A stretch of DNA of 34,577 nucleotides from Dysgonomonas sp. Marseille-P4677 (lineage in GTDB: Bacteria > Bacteroidota > Bacteroidia > Bacteroidales > Dysgonomonadaceae): assembly GCF_016652235.1 (NCBI RefSeq), contig NZ_JAEPKU010000041.1, forward strand, positions 1 to 34,577, written 5' to 3'. Positions 8,496-16,655 of this stretch are shown here, piece by piece. Position 1 is the stretch's first letter, and each line of letters begins with the position of its first letter. The notes under the pieces were generated by a model. It worked only from the letters and a program-made list of their open reading frames with translations, made no database searches and had not been told where the DNA came from. The translations under genes were made by a program, and so were the position numbers.

Positions 8496-8526
8496 CAAAA
8501 GTAGCAAAAAAAATTCTTGTTGCAAA
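8496..8526 (-). promoter_or_regulatory. Predicted promoter for rimP-nusA-infB
   Basis: Minus strand TTTG (8523-8526), 19-bp spacer, TACTTTTG (8496-8503): an exact match to the Bacteroidetes -33/-7 consensus and spacing. The leader to rimP would be about 55 nt. Confidence 0.7.
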
Positions 8527-8588
8527 ATTTTGAATAATAATTATATAAGAATGATAGATGATGGTTCTTTTTTACTGATATATACATA

Positions 8589-10841
8589 TCAATCTACACT
8601 CTGTTTTCTATTGACGGCCTTAACGCCTTTTATCCTTGCAATACGGGAACATAATGTCTGTAAATCGTTCACATCATGGACATAAACGACTATACGACCT
8701 TCAAATATTCCATCATTCGATTCTATATTCAGACCTTTAATATTTAAGGAGCCTGCCGTAATTACTTTAGTAATATCATTCAGCATCCCCATCCGATCTA
8801 TGCCTGTAACTATAATAGATGTAAGAAATGGAAACTGTGTATAACTTCCCCATTCCAGATTTACAATCTTGTCACCATGGCTAGCCTTTAATTTAAGTCC
8901 TACCGGACAATGAATACCATGAACCTCAACTTCATTATCATCAGTAAGATACCCAAAGACCTTATCTCCCGGTATAGGATTACAGCATGTAGGCATTTTA
9001 AAATTCTTACTGAAAGAATCCTCTTCCAGTATATATGTTTTCTTTGGATTTATTGGCTCGTATTCAGTGATTTTTTCTGCTTTATCTTTATCTGACTTCT
9101 TTACTACATGAAGAGCTTGCTTCATATATTTAACCAGCACATTATCCGAATTCTGCTTTTTAAGAGCCAACAGTTTTTCTATTTTTTGAGGCAACGAGAT
9201 ATCATTGTTACCAATAGCAAAAAAAAGATCTTCTTTACTTGCTTTTTGGTAATAATCAACCATTTTATCAACAACGCTAGAGGCCTGCTCTACAGAAGCC
9301 CCTTCGAGTGTTTTATTTAAAATAGCTTCTCCTTTTTTTACAATCTCGCGACGATTACGCCTCAGCGCATATTCTATTTTGGTTCGGGCTTTGGCTGTAG
9401 TTACCAAATTGAGCCACTCCGGCTTTGGTGTTTGTGTTTTCGAAGTAAGAATTTCAACCTGATCTCCACTATTCAATTTTTCGCTCAACGGCACTAATTT
9501 ATGATTCACTTTAGCACCTATACATCTATCTCCAATATCGGAGTGTAGATCGTACGCAAAGTCGAGTGCTGTTGCGCCTTGTGCTAGGGTTCTGATTTCA
9601 CCTTTAGGTGTAAAAACGAAAATTTCCTGAGAATAAAGATTTAGTTTTATGGTATCGAGGAAATCCATCGCATTTGGACTTGGGCTTTCCAAAATCTCCT
9701 TTATGGTCTTCAACCATCGGTCAAGCTCTGTATCCTCCTCAATCTTTCCTTCTTTATATTTCCAATGTGCAGCAAAACCTTTTTCAGCTATATCATCCAT
9801 TCTACGGCTGCGAATCTGAATTTCGATCCATTGTCCATCCGGTCCCATCACGGTAAGATGTAAAGCCTGATAGCCATTTGCTTTGGGGCGGCTTACCCAA
9901 TCACGTATTCTATCGGGACGCAGTTTATAAATATCGGTTATGACAGAATATATATCCCAACATCGTTTTTTCTCATCAATACCCGACTCGTTCTCAAAGA
10001 TTATACGAACTGCAAAAATATCATATATCTCTTCGAAAGGCACACCTTTACTCTGCATCTTATTCCAAATAGAATAAATAGATTTTTCACGTGCCCTTAT
10101 TTCATATTTAAATCCTAAATCGTTTAGTTTCGTTATTACAGGCTCAGCAAAATGCTCGTACACACCTGCCCTCAAATGATGTGTAGCCTGTAGTTTCAGT
10201 TGAATTTCTTTATATACTTCCGGATTTTCCCATTTAAAACTCAATTCTTCAAGCTCTGTTTTTATAGCAAACAATCCTAAACGATGAGCTAGAGGTGCAT
10301 ATATGTACATAGTTTCCCCTGCTATCTTATATTGCTTGGCTGGCGCCATAGAGCCTAATGTCCGCATATTGTGCAAACGATCGGCAATCTTTACTAAGAT
10401 CACACGTATATCGTCTGACATGGTAAGTAATAGCTTTCTGAAATTTTCAGCCTGAGCTGAGACATTATCTCCAAACATCCCGCTCGATATTTTTGTTAGC
10501 CCATCTACAATCTGAGCGATTTTATCGCCAAAGAGGACCTTCATATCATCGACGGTATATTCAGTATCTTCTACGACATCATGCAACAAGGCTGCGCAAA
10601 TAGAAGTTGACCCCAAGCCGATCTCCCCGCAAACAATACGGGCCACAGCTATAGGATGTAATATATAAGGCTCGCCAGAACGACGACGCGCCCCCTTATG
10701 AGCTTCTTTTGCAAAAAGAAATGCTTTGGTGATTATTTCAACTTTACGCCTGTGGTTTGTCTTTAAATAATCATCAATTAGAGCATTAAATTCTTGCTCT
10801 ATCAGAATATCATCTTGGGTGTATGTATCGTCTTTTGCCAT
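8589..10841 (-). CDS. rel: Bifunctional (p)ppGpp synthase/hydrolase (RelA/SpoT homolog)
   Basis: This protein makes and degrades the alarmone (p)ppGpp in the stringent response. The start chosen is the ATG at 10841 (MAKDDTYTQ), giving 750 residues. The longer frame from 10877 is unlikely because a TATTTTTG -7 box (10860-10867) lies inside it. Domains in order are: an HD hydrolase with HDVVED (87-92) and ADRLHNMRT (153-161); a synthetase with YDIFAVRIIF and RPKANGYQALH (318-328); TGS (about 405-466) starting EIFVFTPKGEI; a middle region with CCNPIPGD; and a C-terminal ACT domain (about 676-745). Both catalytic halves have their signature residues, so it is probably bifunctional rather than hydrolase-dead RelA. 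It follows the par/transglycosylase cluster on the same strand. Confidence 0.96.
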   Translation of the reverse strand: MAKDDTYTQDDILIEQEFNALIDDYLKTNHRRKVEIITKAFLFAKEAHKGARRRSGEPYILHPIAVARIVCGEIGLGSTSICAALLHDVVEDTEYTVDDMKVLFGDKIAQIVDGLTKISSGMFGDNVSAQAENFRKLLLTMSDDIRVILVKIADRLHNMRTLGSMAPAKQYKIAGETMYIYAPLAHRLGLFAIKTELEELSFKWENPEVYKEIQLKLQATHHLRAGVYEHFAEPVITKLNDLGFKYEIRAREKSIYSIWNKMQSKGVPFEEIYDIFAVRIIFENESGIDEKKRCWDIYSVITDIYKLRPDRIRDWVSRPKANGYQALHLTVMGPDGQWIEIQIRSRRMDDIAEKGFAAHWKYKEGKIEEDTELDRWLKTIKEILESPSPNAMDFLDTIKLNLYSQEIFVFTPKGEIRTLAQGATALDFAYDLHSDIGDRCIGAKVNHKLVPLSEKLNSGDQVEILTSKTQTPKPEWLNLVTTAKARTKIEYALRRNRREIVKKGEAILNKTLEGASVEQASSVVDKMVDYYQKASKEDLFFAIGNNDISLPQKIEKLLALKKQNSDNVLVKYMKQALHVVKKSDKDKAEKITEYEPINPKKTYILEEDSFSKNFKMPTCCNPIPGDKVFGYLTDDNEVEVHGIHCPVGLKLKASHGDKIVNLEWGSYTQFPFLTSIIVTGIDRMGMLNDITKVITAGSLNIKGLNIESNDGIFEGRIVVYVHDVNDLQTLCSRIARIKGVKAVNRKQSVD

Positions 10842-10859
10842 AAGTTCCGAGTAAGTTGA

Positions 10860-10867
10860 CAAAAATA
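10860..10867 (-). promoter_or_regulatory. Predicted -7 box for rel
   Basis: The minus strand reads TATTTTTG, matching TAnnTTTG, 18 bases before the chosen rel ATG. No convincing -33 element is seen. It decides the start codon in favour of 10841. Confidence 0.45.
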
Positions 10868-10870
10868 ATA

Positions 10871-10916
10871 AAATCAATCTTAAAAGAGGTTATTTACCTC
10901 GTAATAAAATTGATTT
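10871..10916 (-). terminator. Nested palindrome between the transglycosylase gene and rel
   Basis: An outer 8-bp stem (AAATCAAT at 10871-10878 with ATTGATTT at 10909-10916) encloses a 5-bp hairpin (GAGGT at 10886-10890 with ACCTC at 10896-10900). On the minus strand it is followed by a T-rich run. It is a probable terminator for the upstream transglycosylase gene and directly abuts the rel -7 box. Confidence 0.45.
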
Positions 10917-10939
10917 AACTATTTACTATCCATCGAAGT

Positions 10940-12877
10940 TCAACTATTAGCCATCGAAGATGCATCTGCAGTATTAGCTTGTGAGCCCTCGTTACGTTCC
11001 GTTTCTTGATCCGGCAATAAAATCAATAGACGCTGTCCGACCTTTGCCATATTAGACGAAAGCTTATTCCATGTTACAATATCTTCTTTTGAAACATTAT
11101 AACGGGCTGCTATCTGGCTTATCGTTTCCCCGATCTTTACTTTATGATATATTGTCTTTGCATCATCGGTACTAGCCCGATCTCCACCATCTTCAGCATC
11201 TGTCGCGGATATTCTTACACGAGGCAAAGTAGACTCGTCACGTACTATTTTCTTTAAATAATCATCGATAAGATCGGCTGTATAAGTAGAATCCAGAATG
11301 ACGGTTGCCACTTCGGGCTCAGGTAATTGAACCACCTCCTGTATTTCCACATACTCTGTTTTCACTATTTTAAGTTGTTTCCCTGCAATAAGTTTATTCG
11401 TCTTATTCGATTCTTTAAGTTCCGACACGGTAACTCCATTTTTTCTCGCAATCGCAGCCCAAGTATCACCCTTACGTATTTTATAATATGCAGTGGTTGT
11501 TTTAGGTACAGAAACAGTTTTCGTTAAACCTGATATAGAAACAACCGTAGTATCGGAAGAAGCTGTAGTCCCTCCATTCTGATTCGAAGCCAATTGCACC
11601 TCTTCTTGAGCTTCCTCCGGCTTATAAACCTTCAGTCTTCTTCCTACAGATAATTTATTAGAGGATAATCCATTCCATTGTTTAATCTGATTAGAAGTAA
11701 CACCATATCTACTCGCAAGACGAGCCAAAGTATCACCCCTCTTTACCCTATAAGTTACGGCATTACCTGCAGCCCTATTGCCTCCAACAACATCTACTCC
11801 AGCTATTTTACGATGAGTAAGATACTGATCGGCTTTATAGGTATAAATATCATCCTTCTTCTCAAGAAACAATGTTAATTTATCGATCGGTAAATTAAGC
11901 GAATACCCCTTATAGTCTCCGGGAATTATATCACTTTTGAACTGAGGATTAAATTGTCGAAGATCATCTACAGATACATTTAAATTGTCCGCTATTTGTT
12001 GAAAATGGACAGTTTTATCAATCACCAATGAATCTATAGATGCCGGATTTTTACATTCGGCAGGGCAAATATTATGCTCGTTATAATAATTCATAATATA
12101 AGTAGCCGCAATAAATGCAGGCACGTACCCTCTGGTTTCTTTTGGCAAATACGGGTATATTGCCCAATAATCCGTTTGTCCACCACTTCGGCGAATAGCT
12201 TTATTAACATTACCTGGCCCACAATTATAAGCAGCTATCACAAGATTCCAATCTCCATATATTCCATAAAGATCTTTCAAATATTTGGCTGCTGCATCTG
12301 TCGACTTACGAGGGTCACGACGCTCATCGACCAAGCTGTTTATCTCCAAATCATACATTTTACCTGTTCCTGCCATAAACTGCCAAAGGCCTGTAGCTCC
12401 TACCCGAGAACGGGCAATAGGATTCAATGCCGATTCTATCACAGGCAAATATTTAAGTTCCAAAGGAATTCCTTCTTTATCCAGTGCCTCCTCAAATAGA
12501 GGAAAATAGTATTTACCTTCTCCCAACATATAGCTAACCTGATTGCGGCGACGCCCTGCATACATTTCTATATAGTCGCGCACAACGGGATTAAAAGCCA
12601 TTTCCATTTTGGTAGGCAATGAGTATAAACGATTAATATATACAGAATCGGCAAAGGATATCATACCATCATCATTAGAACGGCAATCGTCTGCATATTT
12701 TACGTTTTTACTCCAATTAGATAACAATTCATCATAATTGCGTTCCATATCGGCCGGAAATACTATCGACCTATCCGTGATTGTATCACGTGCAGATAAT
12801 TCCTTTCGAACAGACTGTCCCATCATAACAAGAGTGCTACTGAAGAAGAGTCCTGTAATTACTATTTTTTTTAGCAT
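10940..12877 (-). CDS. mltD: Secreted LysM lytic transglycosylase (MltD-like)
   Basis: This enzyme cleaves peptidoglycan glycan strands to 1,6-anhydro products. The 645-residue protein begins with a Sec signal peptide (about 1-20, ending MMGQ). It has an SLT/GH23 domain at about 125-240 with catalytic Glu148 in PVIESALNP, the GLWQFM motif and AAYNCGPGN. A degenerate LysM-like stretch (about 288-330) is followed by three LysM cell-wall-binding repeats at about 376-418, 464-505 and 577-621. The linkers are Thr/Ser-rich and the tail is polar. There is no lipobox Cys right after the signal, so it is likely periplasmic or loosely envelope-bound rather than a lipoprotein. It lies 56 bp downstream of the DUF5683 gene in the par cluster. 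Confidence 0.93.
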   Translation of the reverse strand: MLKKIVITGLFFSSTLVMMGQSVRKELSARDTITDRSIVFPADMERNYDELLSNWSKNVKYADDCRSNDDGMISFADSVYINRLYSLPTKMEMAFNPVVRDYIEMYAGRRRNQVSYMLGEGKYYFPLFEEALDKEGIPLELKYLPVIESALNPIARSRVGATGLWQFMAGTGKMYDLEINSLVDERRDPRKSTDAAAKYLKDLYGIYGDWNLVIAAYNCGPGNVNKAIRRSGGQTDYWAIYPYLPKETRGYVPAFIAATYIMNYYNEHNICPAECKNPASIDSLVIDKTVHFQQIADNLNVSVDDLRQFNPQFKSDIIPGDYKGYSLNLPIDKLTLFLEKKDDIYTYKADQYLTHRKIAGVDVVGGNRAAGNAVTYRVKRGDTLARLASRYGVTSNQIKQWNGLSSNKLSVGRRLKVYKPEEAQEEVQLASNQNGGTTASSDTTVVSISGLTKTVSVPKTTTAYYKIRKGDTWAAIARKNGVTVSELKESNKTNKLIAGKQLKIVKTEYVEIQEVVQLPEPEVATVILDSTYTADLIDDYLKKIVRDESTLPRVRISATDAEDGGDRASTDDAKTIYHKVKIGETISQIAARYNVSKEDIVTWNKLSSNMAKVGQRLLILLPDQETERNEGSQANTADASSMANS

Positions 12878-12933
12878 AAGTGTCCTTTTATGGTATTTGC
12901 AGGGATTTCATAAAGAATCTGAGTCCTGCTTAA

Positions 12934-13635
12934 TCAAAAATAAATATTACATTGAAGTCCGAACCCAGCTTTAGAATAAGCTGTCGCCGGCCAAAACACA
13001 GGGGTTACCCTCATAGAGAGATCGGGAGACATATCAAAATCATATAATTGGGCGTCTACATATGCATCTAGCATACATAAACCATACACACCTACTGCAA
13101 CAATAATAGCTAAATCCCTGTTTCTGCGATAGAAATCCTTTCTTCTTTTCAGAAGATCCTGAAAACCCTGTCTACCACCGGGATAATCATCAGGTGAACC
13201 TGAATAATAATTCTTATAACTATCGCCTGTTTGCAAAACCAGATCATTAAAAGCTTGTTTATAATCACCATATGTTCTACCATTCCATGTAATGGCGTAA
13301 GTAAGCCCTAGTACACCGCCGTATACTATAGGCAGTTTCCAATATTTGCGATTATATAGTTGACCTAAGCCCGGAAAAATAGCCGAATATATAACAGCTT
13401 TCTTAGAATCGGGCTTAAATTCAATATTTTTATTAAATGTTATAGAATCCACTAATACAACTTTCTTCTCTGATATTATAGGGGCCACGGTATCAATCGT
13501 ATTTTTTTTATCAGACAAGATCGGACTCCGATTTTCGGAACGGGAAGAATCCGAGACATTAGATTCTTGTGCATGCAACGATAAACATACCCCTGCTATT
13601 ATATACGACGCACAAATAATCAACCTTTTTCTCAT
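12934..13635 (-). CDS. DUF5683 family membrane protein of the par cluster
   Basis: The function is unknown. The start used is the ATG at 13635 (MRKRLIICASYIIAG), which opens directly with a signal peptide and gives 233 residues; a longer frame from 13650 adds five residues. After the signal (cleavage near LHAQ) comes a Ser/Asp-rich linker. The conserved part reads KAVIYSAIFPGLGQLYNRKYWKLPIVYGG, then a hydrophobic segment (LGLTYAITW), a polar region with GRQGFQDLLKRRKDFYRRNRD and a second membrane segment (LAIIVAVGVYGLCMLDAYVDAQL). This FPGLGQxYN...DAYVDAxL pattern is what I associate with DUF5683, a Bacteroidetes family commonly found between parB and the LysM transglycosylase. It lies 25 bp after parB, so it belongs to the same operon. 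Confidence 0.8.
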   Translation of the reverse strand: MRKRLIICASYIIAGVCLSLHAQESNVSDSSRSENRSPILSDKKNTIDTVAPIISEKKVVLVDSITFNKNIEFKPDSKKAVIYSAIFPGLGQLYNRKYWKLPIVYGGVLGLTYAITWNGRTYGDYKQAFNDLVLQTGDSYKNYYSGSPDDYPGGRQGFQDLLKRRKDFYRRNRDLAIIVAVGVYGLCMLDAYVDAQLYDFDMSPDLSMRVTPVFWPATAYSKAGFGLQCNIYF

Positions 13636-13660
13636 ATGAATACTACCCAAGTTCCTTGTT

Positions 13661-14569
13661 TTACTTTTTCAGTTGATCAAAAATCGAAATTATTCGTTCC
13701 AATTCCTCTTCCGTCTTAAACGGAATACTTATTTTCCCCTTACCCTTATCATTACAAGTCAACTGAACCTTGGTTGAAAAAAATTTAGACAGGTGGGTTT
13801 TTAGTATTTCAAACTCTTCAGGAGTTGCTTTTTTTACTCCTGCCTTTTTTACCGTCTCCACGACCTTCTCTTCCTTGAGCAAATCTTCAAGTTTTTCGCC
13901 TTTAGCTATTGCTCTTACATATTCTTCGACTTTACGCACCGATAACCCTTCTTCAAGGATCAGCTCATACACTTCCAATTGTGCAGCAGCATCTTCAAGC
14001 GTAATTAATGTACGGGCGTGGGCCATATCTATCTTTTTATCTCTTATTCCCATTTGTATTTCAGCCGGAAGTTTGAGTAAACGAAGATAATTGGCTATTG
14101 TAGTTCTTTTCTTTCCTACACGTTCGCTAAGACGCTCTTGTGTAAGGCTATATGTTTCAATTAGATTCTGGTAAGCTAGAGCTATCTCTATGGAATTCAG
14201 ATCTTCACGCTGTATGTTTTCTATCAGCGCCATCTCCATTACTGTTTCATCCTCTGCGGTCCGTATATATGCCGGAATTGTTTTCAATTCGGCCAATAAC
14301 GAAGCACGATAGCGACGTTCTCCAGCTATAATCTGAAATAAGTCGTCCTCTACCTGACGTAGTGTTATGGGTTGTATTACACCTATCTGACGAATAGAGG
14401 CAGCTAGTTCCTGCATAGCCTCATCATCGAATGCACGCCGAGGCTGATCAGGGTTAGCTTGTATTTTTGATAACTCTATTTCATTTATTGAAGAAGAGCC
14501 ACCGGTCTTTACTTCATCAATGGTAATAAGAGCATCAAGCCCCCTTCCTAAAACCATTTTTTTAGACAT
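13661..14569 (-). CDS. parB: Chromosome-partitioning protein ParB
   Basis: ParB is a CTP-dependent DNA clamp that loads at parS sites near the origin and works with ParA and SMC in chromosome segregation. The 302-residue protein has the N-terminal start LGRGLDALI, a linker to the ParB/Srx CTPase domain with GERRYR (83-88) and ENIQRED (117-123), a helix-turn-helix with the pattern LTQERLSERVGKKRTTIANYLRLLKLP (142-168), and a C-terminal dimerisation domain (about 255-302). It lies 35 bp downstream of parA. No consensus parS (TGTTTCACGTGAAACA) was found in the window by eye. Confidence 0.96.
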   Translation of the reverse strand: MSKKMVLGRGLDALITIDEVKTGGSSSINEIELSKIQANPDQPRRAFDDEAMQELAASIRQIGVIQPITLRQVEDDLFQIIAGERRYRASLLAELKTIPAYIRTAEDETVMEMALIENIQREDLNSIEIALAYQNLIETYSLTQERLSERVGKKRTTIANYLRLLKLPAEIQMGIRDKKIDMAHARTLITLEDAAAQLEVYELILEEGLSVRKVEEYVRAIAKGEKLEDLLKEEKVVETVKKAGVKKATPEEFEILKTHLSKFFSTKVQLTCNDKGKGKISIPFKTEEELERIISIFDQLKK

Positions 14570-14604
14570 AACAATATATTAAGTGTTTAAACAGAACGGC
14601 AAAG

Positions 14605-15369
14605 TTAAGAATTTTTCTCAATAAGTTCCTGTGCCAATTGCATATGATTAATAGATCCTTTAGATGCAGCATCGTAGACAAGTACAGGTTGAGCAAAACT
14701 TTGCGACTCGCTCAACTTCACATTACGCTGAATGACAGTAGTGAATACCAATTCCTGAAAATGGCTTTTCACTTCTTCATATATCTGATTTGCCAAACGA
14801 AGGCGAGCATCGTACATTGTGAGCAGGAAGCCTTCTATTTCGAGCGCAGGATTCAATTTATTTTTTATTATCTTTATAGTATTCAACAATTTACTAATTC
14901 CTTCCAGTGCAAAATATTCACATTGCACAGGAATAATAATAGAATCGGCTGCCGTAAGAGCATTAACCGTAATCAATCCTAGTGATGGAGAACAGTCTAT
15001 TAAAATATAATCGTAATCATCCTTTAAGGGAAGTAATACTTCTCGAAGCTGTTTTTCTCGATTATCTACATTCAGCATCTCAAGTTCCGCCCCTACCAGA
15101 TTGATATGCGAAGGCAACACAAAGAGCCTCTCTATTTCGGTAGATATAATAGCTTCTTTTGGCGAAGCTGAACCGATAAGACATTCGTAAATGGTTTTAT
15201 TTACCTTTTTAATATCAATTCCCAAACCGGAGGAAGCATTGGCTTGCGGATCGGCATCAACCACCAACACTTTTTTTTCAAGAGCTGCCAACGAGGCGGC
15301 TAAGTTTATCGTTGTTGTAGTTTTTCCCACACCGCCTTTTTGATTGGCTAAAGCAATTATTTTACCCAT
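14605..15369 (-). CDS. parA: Chromosome-partitioning ATPase ParA (Soj)
   Basis: This deviant Walker ATPase moves ParB-bound origin regions over the nucleoid. It has 254 residues. The deviant Walker A motif KGGVGKTT is at 11-18, VDADPQANAS is the A' motif, and DYILIDCSPSLG is the Walker B segment. Length and motifs fit chromosomal ParA rather than plasmid ParA, because there is no N-terminal HTH extension. It is the first gene of the parA-parB-DUF5683-transglycosylase set. The upstream gap of 128 bp to the glycosyltransferase gene is AT-rich and has no convincing TAnnTTTG box. Confidence 0.97.
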   Translation of the reverse strand: MGKIIALANQKGGVGKTTTTINLAASLAALEKKVLVVDADPQANASSGLGIDIKKVNKTIYECLIGSASPKEAIISTEIERLFVLPSHINLVGAELEMLNVDNREKQLREVLLPLKDDYDYILIDCSPSLGLITVNALTAADSIIIPVQCEYFALEGISKLLNTIKIIKNKLNPALEIEGFLLTMYDARLRLANQIYEEVKSHFQELVFTTVIQRNVKLSESQSFAQPVLVYDAASKGSINHMQLAQELIEKNS

Positions 15370-15497
15370 AGAAAGTTGTTAAATATTTTTCTGATGACAA
15401 ATTAAATAATAAAAAATAGGAAGTTAGTGTTAAATTTGTGTAACAATGTATTTCTTGTTGAAAAGTTAACCTTATTGTTAATAAAATTATAGTCTAA

Positions 15498-16655
15498 TTA
15501 TAAACCTAATAGCTCATCTACATTATTCAACCAACCTTTGTAATCGAATCTAGTAATGGCTCGATCTAAATGTTCGCTATACTTGACAGATAAAGTTGGA
15601 TCGTCCAGTACCGTTTTCATGCCGACATACACGCCTTCAGCACTATTATCTACCAATAATCCATACTTACCCCCATCTACAATATCACGAGGACCGCCAC
15701 AATCAGTGGTTATCACTGGCGTTTTTAATGCCATCGACTCTAACAAGGATAAAGAAAAGCTTTCTCGCTCAGATACACATAGCGACCACTTACATTGTAA
15801 TATATACGGAAATGGATTATCTATGTGCCCTTTCAATGTCACCATATCCATAAGCTCCTTCTGCTCCAAATCACGTTTCATTTCCTCACTATCAATTCCA
15901 TCTCCAATGATATAAACATGAAAATAATATCCTTCATTCTTCAATAAGAATATAGAATTAATAAGCCTATCAATACGTTTTTCGGGAGAAGTGCGTGTTA
16001 TGAGGATAAAGTTTGTCCGATCTTGCGGCAAATCTACTATTGATTCTTTTGCCTGCTCCACCACTTTAGATAAATCTATAGCATTATATAAAACCCTGAT
16101 ATCCTGTTGTGGCATACACCCATCATGCAGTACAGCTATATATGCATCACGTGCAGCATCTGACACACAGATCACTTTATCGAATTGATCATAAGATCGC
16201 TGTACTTTTTTTAGTTGCTTTTTATTCAGCCAAACAGCCAATCCTTCTTTAAAAGACCTTATTTCGTATTTTCTTTTATAAAGAATATTATGAATCCACA
16301 AAATTTTAGGGGTAGCCATACTACTAAATATCCGGGCAAAAAACGTTTCTTTGAAACATACTATCAGATCGTAGTCCGAACCAGATATTCCTTTTTGTTT
16401 AGCATATAAACGAGGACAGAATATCATTATGCTTTCCCATATCTTTCTTTTAAAATAAGATATATTGTCTGTATATAAATATTTGACCGATACTTGTGGC
16501 GACACCTTATTCAATAATATATTCTTATCTGATGGTTCCGGCAAAAGAAGGCTCACCTCACAACCTTTCATAGCCAAATGGTTCAATAAATCTACCAGAA
16601 GTATCTCTGTACCACCGATCACTAAACTATCATTAAAGAATAATATACGTTTCAT
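15498..16655 (-). CDS. GT4-family glycosyltransferase
   Basis: This is a retaining sugar transferase using a nucleotide-sugar donor. The acceptor is unknown and may be a surface polysaccharide or lipid. The 385-residue protein shows the GT-B fold: an N-terminal FNDSLVIGGTEILLVDLLNHL (glycine-rich acceptor-side loop), an inter-domain WIHN motif, and the C-terminal donor-site signatures RTSPEKRIDRL (221-231) and the EX7E motif ESFSLSLLE (Glu298 to Glu306). GGPRDIV follows. Its start overlaps the ferrochelatase stop by four bases (ATGA), so the two genes are translationally coupled. No other capsule or O-antigen genes surround it, so the target cannot be inferred from context. Confidence 0.88.
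   Translation of the reverse strand: MKRILFFNDSLVIGGTEILLVDLLNHLAMKGCEVSLLLPEPSDKNILLNKVSPQVSVKYLYTDNISYFKRKIWESIMIFCPRLYAKQKGISGSDYDLIVCFKETFFARIFSSMATPKILWIHNILYKRKYEIRSFKEGLAVWLNKKQLKKVQRSYDQFDKVICVSDAARDAYIAVLHDGCMPQQDIRVLYNAIDLSKVVEQAKESIVDLPQDRTNFILITRTSPEKRIDRLINSIFLLKNEGYYFHVYIIGDGIDSEEMKRDLEQKELMDMVTLKGHIDNPFPYILQCKWSLCVSERESFSLSLLESMALKTPVITTDCGGPRDIVDGGKYGLLVDNSAEGVYVGMKTVLDDPTLSVKYSEHLDRAITRFDYKGWLNNVDELLGL

Noticed and set aside
10842-10877. Longer rel start at 10877
   Set aside because: The added residues (MILLFLSTYSEL) are not part of Rel proteins, and the -7 box at 10860-10867 lies within them.
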